Source: an uncultured Alphaproteobacteria bacterium (GTDB lineage Bacteria; Pseudomonadota; Alphaproteobacteria; Rhodobacterales; Rhodobacteraceae). Taken from it: a stretch of DNA of 16,612 bases. The stretch lies in NCBI GenBank assembly GCA_929200295.1, contig CAKMZE010000056.1, positions 217 to 16,828 of the forward strand, written 5' to 3'. The first letter of the stretch is position 1. Each line of letters begins with the position of its first letter. Both the position numbers and the translations under genes were made by a program. Shown here piece after piece: positions 12,737-16,612 of this stretch. The notes beneath the pieces are model-generated. The model had not been told where the DNA came from and ran no database searches. It was given only the letters and a program-made list of their open reading frames with translations.

Positions 12737-13374
12737 CGTGCAAGCTGTGACGCCTCGCGCGCGAGCTCGGTGATAGCGTCCCAGTCTTGTGCATCGACCA
12801 AAGACTGCGGTGCGACCCATGATCCGCCAACACATAATGTATTGGGCAGGCTCAGATAGGCGGGTGCATTCGACAGGCTCACCCCGCCCGTTGGGCAAAA
12901 TTTAATCTGCGGCAATGGTGCGCCAATCGCTTTGAGCGCAGGTGCGCCGCCATTTGCTTCGGCAGGAAAGAATTTTTGTACCGTGTAGCCACGTTCTAGC
13001 AGGCGCATCGCCTCGGTTGAGGTGGCCGTGCCCGGTAAGAGCGGCAAATCATTGGCCTCACAAGCATCAAGCAACCGATCCGTGGCCCCCGGTGAGACCC
13101 CAAATTGCGCGCCAGCGGCTTTCGCGTTTTCGACATCGCTGGTGCTGAGCAATGTACCTGCACCTACGATGCCGCCATCAACCTGTGCCATCTCGCGGAT
13201 CACGTCTAATGCAGAAGGGGTGCGCAGCGTGACCTCCAATGCGGGTAACCCACCCTCAACAAGCGCCTGAGCGAGGCTTTGGGCACGGGCTGCGTCATGA
13301 ACAACCAAAACAGGAACGACAGGTGCCAGATTGCAAATGCGCGCGGCGTCAATCGAGGCTTGTTCAGGTGTCAT
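12649..13374 (-). CDS. eda: KDPG/KHG aldolase (2-dehydro-3-deoxy-phosphogluconate aldolase) with C-terminal extension
   Basis: A class I aldolase that splits 2-keto-3-deoxy-6-phosphogluconate into pyruvate and glyceraldehyde 3-phosphate, the last step of the Entner-Doudoroff pathway. It has 241 residues, while the family is about 205-215. The TIM-barrel core is complete: PVVPVLVV (18-25), GLPALEVTLRTPSAL (42-56) with catalytic E47, GGIVGAGTLLS (67-77), VQKFFPAE (132-139) with Schiff-base lysine K134, FCPTGGVS (159-166) and VGGSWVAP (182-189). The core should end near residue 213 (LAREASQLAR). The last 28 residues are Arg/Pro-rich then neutral, and are coded antisense to the end of the small gene downstream of glnE. 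AAGGA lies about 9 nt before ATG 13374. The gap to edd is 72 bp, with both on the same strand, so they form an edd-eda operon. Confidence 0.95.
   Translation of the reverse strand: MTPEQASIDAARICNLAPVVPVLVVHDAARAQSLAQALVEGGLPALEVTLRTPSALDVIREMAQVDGGIVGAGTLLSTSDVENAKAAGAQFGVSPGATDRLLDACEANDLPLLPGTATSTEAMRLLERGYTVQKFFPAEANGGAPALKAIGAPLPQIKFCPTGGVSLSNAPAYLSLPNTLCVGGSWVAPQSLVDAQDWDAITELAREASQLARYRPRAARPPRLRGFSAADKAAVSVCVIG
12686..12701. repeat. Hairpin with GAAA tetraloop in the convergent overlap
   Basis: GCGGCT-GAAA-AGCCGC forms a perfect 6-bp stem with a GNRA-type loop on the plus strand (loop UUUC on the minus strand). It lies inside both overlapping coding ends. No U-run follows in either direction. 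Confidence 0.5.
12706..12725. repeat. GC-only hairpin in the convergent overlap
   Basis: GCGCGGCG (12706-12713) pairs with CGCCGCGC (12718-12725) around GGCG. It is 4 bp from the GAAA hairpin. The pair may act together as a two-sided barrier to RNA polymerase or exonuclease between the convergent operons. It lacks the U-tract of a normal terminator. Confidence 0.45.
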
Positions 13375-13442
13375 ATCGCTTTGTCCTTTGGTTTATTTTG
13401 GGGTCGTAAGATTTTGTTTTATTACTATTAAGTAGGGTGTTT

Positions 13443-13458
13443 GCGATCACATGATCGC
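13443..13458 (-). repeat. Small inverted repeat over the edd stop codon
   Basis: GCGATC (13443-13448) and GATCGC (13453-13458) form a 6-bp stem with a 4-nt loop and span the edd TGA (13447-13449). No U-run follows directly, and eda comes 72 bp later, so if it works at all it is more likely a processing or stability element than a terminator. Confidence 0.3.
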
Positions 13459-15252
13459 GCAAGCCCCATCTGCTGCAAGCCCTGCGTTTTCGCGGAAAAC
13501 CGCAAAGAGCTCGCGGCCCACACCCGTGCCATTACCGGATAGTTCCGCCTGCGCAGGGGCACGCGTCGCAAGATCAACATCCAAAACATCAATTGTGCCA
13601 TTGGTGGCATCAAGACAGATCATATCGCCATCTTGGATCTTTGCAATTGGGCCCCCATCGGCTGCCTCAGGGCAAACGTGGATCGCAGATGGCACCTTGC
13701 CCGATGCGCCAGACATCCGCCCATCGGTCACAAGTGCGACACGCAATCCGCGATCTTGCAGCACGGCAAGCGTTGGGGTGAGCGAATGTAGCTCGGGCAT
13801 GCCATTGGCCTTTGGCCCTTGGAACCTGACGACGATAATTGTGTCGCTTGTGAATTCGCCCGCCTTGAACGCGTCTTTGACCGCTTCTTGGGAATGAAAG
13901 ACACGGGCCGGGGCTTTGATGATATGGCGGTCTTCTTGCACGGCTGAGGTTTTGATCACCCCGCGCCCCAAGTTGCCTGCAAGCTGTGTCAGCCCCCCAT
14001 GCGCGTGGAATGGGTTTGTGGCCGGGCGGAGAATTTTCTCGTTCAAAGACTGTGTTGTCCCCGGTTCATACCGGATCTGATCATCCGCGAGCTTGGGATC
14101 TTGTGTGTAATGGGCCAGCCCCGTGCCTGCGACAGTCTCAGTGTCATCATGCAAGAGCCCGGCATTCAGCAGCTCAGAAATCATAAACCCAAGACCACCA
14201 GCCGCATGGAAATGGTTCACATCAGCAAGCCCATTTGGATACACCTTAGCCATCAGTGGTATGATCTCTGAGATATCTGAGAAATCTTCAAGATCTAGGA
14301 TAACACCAGCAGCGCGTGCCATTGCAGGAAGGTGCAATACAAGGTTTGTTGACCCACCTGTGGCCATCAGACCGACAAGACCGTTTACAAAGCTGCGTTC
14401 GTCCAAAATCTGATAAACTGGGCGGTAATCATCCCCAAGCGCTGTGATAGCAAGCGCGCGCTGTGCGCCAGCGATTGTGAGAGCCTTGCGCAAATCTGTG
14501 CCCGGTGTGACAAATGACGCACCCGGCATATGAAGCCCCATAAACTCCATCAGCATTTGGTTGGTGTTTGCGGTGCCGTAAAACGTACATGTGCCCGGCC
14601 CGTGGTATGAGGCGATTTCGGCGGCCATAAGCTCTTCACGGGTCGCTTCACCTGTTGCAAATTGTTGGCGGACCTTGGCCTTTTCATCATTGGGCAGGCC
14701 GCTTGTCATCGGGCCTGCGGGCAGGAACACGGCAGGGATATAGCCAAAGGTTGCGGCGGCAATCACCAGACCGGGCACGATCTTATCACAAACGCCCAGA
14801 TAAACCGCTGCGTCATAGACATTGTGCGACAGGCCAACACCTGCGGCTAAAGCGATGACATCACGTGAAAAAAGCGAAAGCTCCATGCCTGTTTGGCCTT
14901 GGGTAACGCCATCACACATGGCAGGTACACCGCCTGCGACCTGCGCCGTGCCGCCCACTGCGCGGGCGGCGTCGCGGATCAATGCAGGATAGGTTTCAAA
15001 GGGCTGATGGGCAGACAGCATATCATTATAAGCGGTGATAATCCCCAGGTTTGGGGTTTGTCCCTCGCATAGTGTTTTTTGATCTTGCCCCATCGCAGCA
15101 TAGGCATGAGCCTGATTGCCGCATGTCATATGTGCCCGGCGCGGGCCTTCTGCTGCGGCATGTGCCATTGTCGCGAGGTAATGCGCGCGCGTTTTTTCAC
15201 TGCGTTTGCGGATGCGGTCTGTGACCTCAATGATCTTTGGATGCAGGGCCAT
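13447..15252 (-). CDS. edd: Phosphogluconate dehydratase (Entner-Doudoroff)
   Basis: A [4Fe-4S] dehydratase turning 6-phosphogluconate into 2-keto-3-deoxy-6-phosphogluconate in the cytosol. It has 601 residues from ATG 15252, nearly identical to the Escherichia coli enzyme (603). The frame remains open 38 codons further up, but ATG 15252 is preferred: it has AGAGG upstream and the protein begins MALHPKIIEVTDRI as in relatives. IlvD/Edd signatures: TAYNDMLSAHQPFETYP (73-89), AGGVPAMCDGVTQGQTGMEL (106-125) with C113, YLGVCDKIVPG (151-161) with C155, GTCTFYGTANTNQMLMEFMG (220-239) with C222, and VTDGRMSGASGKVPSAIHV near the end. The three cysteines match the cluster ligands of the family. It is the first gene of edd-eda and is divergent from the RlmI-like gene. 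Confidence 0.97.
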   Translation of the reverse strand: MALHPKIIEVTDRIRKRSEKTRAHYLATMAHAAAEGPRRAHMTCGNQAHAYAAMGQDQKTLCEGQTPNLGIITAYNDMLSAHQPFETYPALIRDAARAVGGTAQVAGGVPAMCDGVTQGQTGMELSLFSRDVIALAAGVGLSHNVYDAAVYLGVCDKIVPGLVIAAATFGYIPAVFLPAGPMTSGLPNDEKAKVRQQFATGEATREELMAAEIASYHGPGTCTFYGTANTNQMLMEFMGLHMPGASFVTPGTDLRKALTIAGAQRALAITALGDDYRPVYQILDERSFVNGLVGLMATGGSTNLVLHLPAMARAAGVILDLEDFSDISEIIPLMAKVYPNGLADVNHFHAAGGLGFMISELLNAGLLHDDTETVAGTGLAHYTQDPKLADDQIRYEPGTTQSLNEKILRPATNPFHAHGGLTQLAGNLGRGVIKTSAVQEDRHIIKAPARVFHSQEAVKDAFKAGEFTSDTIIVVRFQGPKANGMPELHSLTPTLAVLQDRGLRVALVTDGRMSGASGKVPSAIHVCPEAADGGPIAKIQDGDMICLDATNGTIDVLDVDLATRAPAQAELSGNGTGVGRELFAVFRENAGLAADGACAIM

Positions 15253-15279
15253 AGGCTGCCTCTTAATTATGTTCTCGTG

Positions 15280-15308
15280 CCGATAGCATGTGTCGTTAGC
15301 GCTAACAA
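15280..15308 (-). promoter_or_regulatory. Candidate edd promoter
   Basis: On the minus strand TTGTTA (15303-15308) and TATCGG (15280-15285) are 17 bp apart, which is the ideal spacing. The predicted start of transcription is near 15273, giving a leader of about 20 nt before ATG 15252 that contains the ribosome binding site. The -35 box overlaps the palindrome at 15295-15306. Confidence 0.5.
15294..15307. promoter_or_regulatory. LacI-family operator in front of edd (CceR-like candidate)
   Basis: GTTAGCGCTAAC (15295-15306) is a perfect 12-bp even palindrome with a central CG pair, the layout typical of LacI/GalR-family operators. It overlaps the -35 hexamer of the predicted edd promoter, where a bound protein would block RNA polymerase. 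In Rhodobacter sphaeroides the LacI-family protein CceR represses Entner-Doudoroff genes (known from the literature). That its ortholog binds here is inference. The site is 76 bp from the divergent methyltransferase start. Confidence 0.75.
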
Positions 15309-15381
15309 GTGGGGAAAATGTTTCGCCATTTGTAGCGAGATGGGCTTTGCAGTGGGGCACGAACACAGGTATGGGGCGCGT

Positions 15382-16578
15382 ATGACATATCAGATGAATA
15401 CGACAGTTCGATTAATGCCAAAGGCGGATGCGCGCGCGATCCGACACGGGTTTCCTTGGGTTTACGCAAATGAGCTCGTGACAGACCGCCGTACACGGGC
15501 CTTGCCCGCTGGCGCGCTGGCAGTACTTGAGGATGCAGAGCGTCGCCCGATGGGGCTTGTTGCGGTCAATACAGCATCAAAGATCATCTGCCGCATGCTG
15601 GACAGAGACCCTGAGGCGCGGATCGATCAAACATGGTTTGAAACGCGGTTGCAAAAAGCGCTGCGTTTACGAGAGCGGTTATTTGATCAGCCTTATTACA
15701 GGCTGGTCCATGCTGAGGCTGATGGCTTGCCGGGCGTGATCATTGATCGCTTTGGCGCGCTGGCTGTTGTGCAACCCAATGCGGCATGGGCCGATCAGCT
15801 GAGCGCTCAGCTAATCGCTGCTTTGCAAGAGGTGACGGGCGTTGAAACAGTGATCATCAATGGTATGGGCCGTGCGCGCAGTCTAGAAGGTCTGCCAGAA
15901 ATGACCGAGATCGCCCAAGGCACCGCGCCAGAGGCCGCGCTACATGTGCCGATGAATGGCGCAACCTATCTCGCCGATGTAATGGGCGGGCAGAAAACCG
16001 GGCTCTTTTACGACCAGCGCCCAAATCACGCCTTTGCATCGCGTTTGGCAGCAGATGCCCGTGTGCTTGATGTGTTTTCACATGTGGGTGGCTTTGGGTT
16101 GGCAAGCCTCGCGCATGGGGCGGCATCCGTATTGGCAGTTGATAGCTCTGCACCAGCGCTTGCCTTGGCTGAGGGTGGTGCAGAGGCGATGGGTATGTCC
16201 GAGCGGTTAACAACCCGCAAAGGCGACGCCTTTGACACGCTCGCAGCTCTTGCCGAGGAAGGGGAGACATTTGATCTTGTAGTTTGTGATCCACCGGCCT
16301 TTGCGCCGTCGAAAAAGGCGCTTGAGGCGGGGTTGCGGGCTTACGAGCGTATTGCACGGCTTGCAGCGCCCTTGGTGGCTGAGGGCGGGGTTCTAGGTCT
16401 TTGCTCGTGTTCGCATGCGGCTGATTTGACAAAGTTTCGCAATGCCAGTGCACGCGGCATTGGCCGGGCAGGGCGGCGTGGTACAGTGATTTACACCGGG
16501 TTTGCCGGGCCTGATCATCCGCTCATGCCGCATCTGGCAGAAAGCGGCTACCTGAAATCTGTGTTTTTCCAACTCTAA
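15382..16578 (+). CDS. rlmI: RlmI-like class I SAM-dependent rRNA (cytosine-C5) methyltransferase
   Basis: A cytosolic RNA methyltransferase of the RlmI/YccW family, which makes m5C at 23S rRNA position 1962 in Escherichia coli. It has 398 residues from ATG 15382, matching the family (about 396). An N-terminal PUA-like domain (about 5-75) contains RHGFPWVYANEL. A RlmI-type middle domain has YRLVHAEADGLPGVIIDRFG and VMGGQKTGLFYDQRPN. The Rossmann methyltransferase has the SAM motif LDVFSHVGGFGLASL (about 228-242), motif IV VCDPPAFAPSKKA (D303) and motif VI LCSCSHA, whose C343 fits the catalytic cysteine. The frame is open 101 codons further upstream through the edd start, but that part is antisense and non-homologous. 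ATG 15340 and ATG 15394 are alternative starts. No strong Shine-Dalgarno sequence marks any of them. The specific rRNA target is inferred from the family. Confidence 0.88.
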   Translation: MTYQMNTTVRLMPKADARAIRHGFPWVYANELVTDRRTRALPAGALAVLEDAERRPMGLVAVNTASKIICRMLDRDPEARIDQTWFETRLQKALRLRERLFDQPYYRLVHAEADGLPGVIIDRFGALAVVQPNAAWADQLSAQLIAALQEVTGVETVIINGMGRARSLEGLPEMTEIAQGTAPEAALHVPMNGATYLADVMGGQKTGLFYDQRPNHAFASRLAADARVLDVFSHVGGFGLASLAHGAASVLAVDSSAPALALAEGGAEAMGMSERLTTRKGDAFDTLAALAEEGETFDLVVCDPPAFAPSKKALEAGLRAYERIARLAAPLVAEGGVLGLCSCSHAADLTKFRNASARGIGRAGRRGTVIYTGFAGPDHPLMPHLAESGYLKSVFFQL

Positions 16579-16612
16579 GGCACCATGATGCGGGTGTGTC
16601 TTGATGCATGTG

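Noticed and set aside
15079..15381. Upstream 101 codons of the RlmI-like open frame as part of the protein
   Set aside because: They run antisense through the start of edd and across the edd operator and promoter. RlmI proteins begin near MTYQMNTTVRLMP, so the extension is not real coding sequence.
15857..16453. 198-codon minus-strand open frame within the RlmI-like gene
   Set aside because: Antisense to a clear methyltransferase. Its composition (Arg, His, Pro, Gln) is typical of a shadow frame.
16585..16612. Start of another gene after the RlmI-like gene (ATGATGCGGGTG)
   Set aside because: Only about nine codons are visible before the window ends and there is no clear ribosome binding site, so nothing can be supported.

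Overview
The window looks like chromosomal DNA of an alphaproteobacterium of the Rhodobacterales (Roseobacter group). The evidence is the set of gene families: a Bpt-type leucyl/aspartyl transferase, a DUF2852 protein, an edd-eda pair with a LacI-type operator, GlnE followed by a small conserved-looking gene, and an oversized TRAP transporter of the TakP/FcbT-like branch. Base composition is moderate for this group. I see no insertion sequence, integrase, CRISPR array, tRNA or rRNA, and the window reads as housekeeping and nutrient-uptake DNA.

Layout, left to right. (1) 1-673, minus: a YghU-type glutathione transferase, cut by the window edge. (2) 737-2781, minus: a NarL/LuxR response regulator and its Cache-domain histidine kinase, joined by a 4-bp ATGA overlap. 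(3) 2782-3016: a divergent control region holding two candidate operators. (4) 3017-7596, plus: a complete TRAP transporter (DctP with a Tat signal, a large DctQ, a very large DctM), with a strong hairpin and a palindrome over the ribosome binding site between dctP and dctQ. (5) 7607-9450, minus: bpt, an RDD membrane protein and a DUF2852 membrane protein, with a terminator between the last two. (6) 9451-9690: a divergent region with two near-identical inverted repeats. (7) 9691-12736, plus: glnE and an overlapping 87-residue gene. (8) 12649-15252, minus: the Entner-Doudoroff genes edd and eda. The 3' end of eda runs antisense into the small gene. (9) 15382-16578, plus: an RlmI-like rRNA methyltransferase, divergent from edd.

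How the parts fit. The two-component system lies back-to-back with the TRAP operon and probably senses outside the membrane, or in the periplasm, a small organic acid that the transporter takes up. The DctP keeps the residues that bind 2-oxo acid and sodium in TakP, so a 2-oxo acid such as pyruvate is the best substrate guess, but it is only a guess. The edd-eda promoter carries a perfect GTTAGCGCTAAC palindrome over its -35 box, and a degenerate copy (12 of 14 bases of the extended motif) lies in the TRAP/two-component control region. This suggests one LacI-family regulator of central carbon flow (CceR-like) may act on both. No wholly new system is evident. The points most worth following are the RNA structures inside the TRAP operon, the large inserts in its membrane subunits, the shared operator, the paired inverted repeats at DUF2852, and the antisense eda tail.
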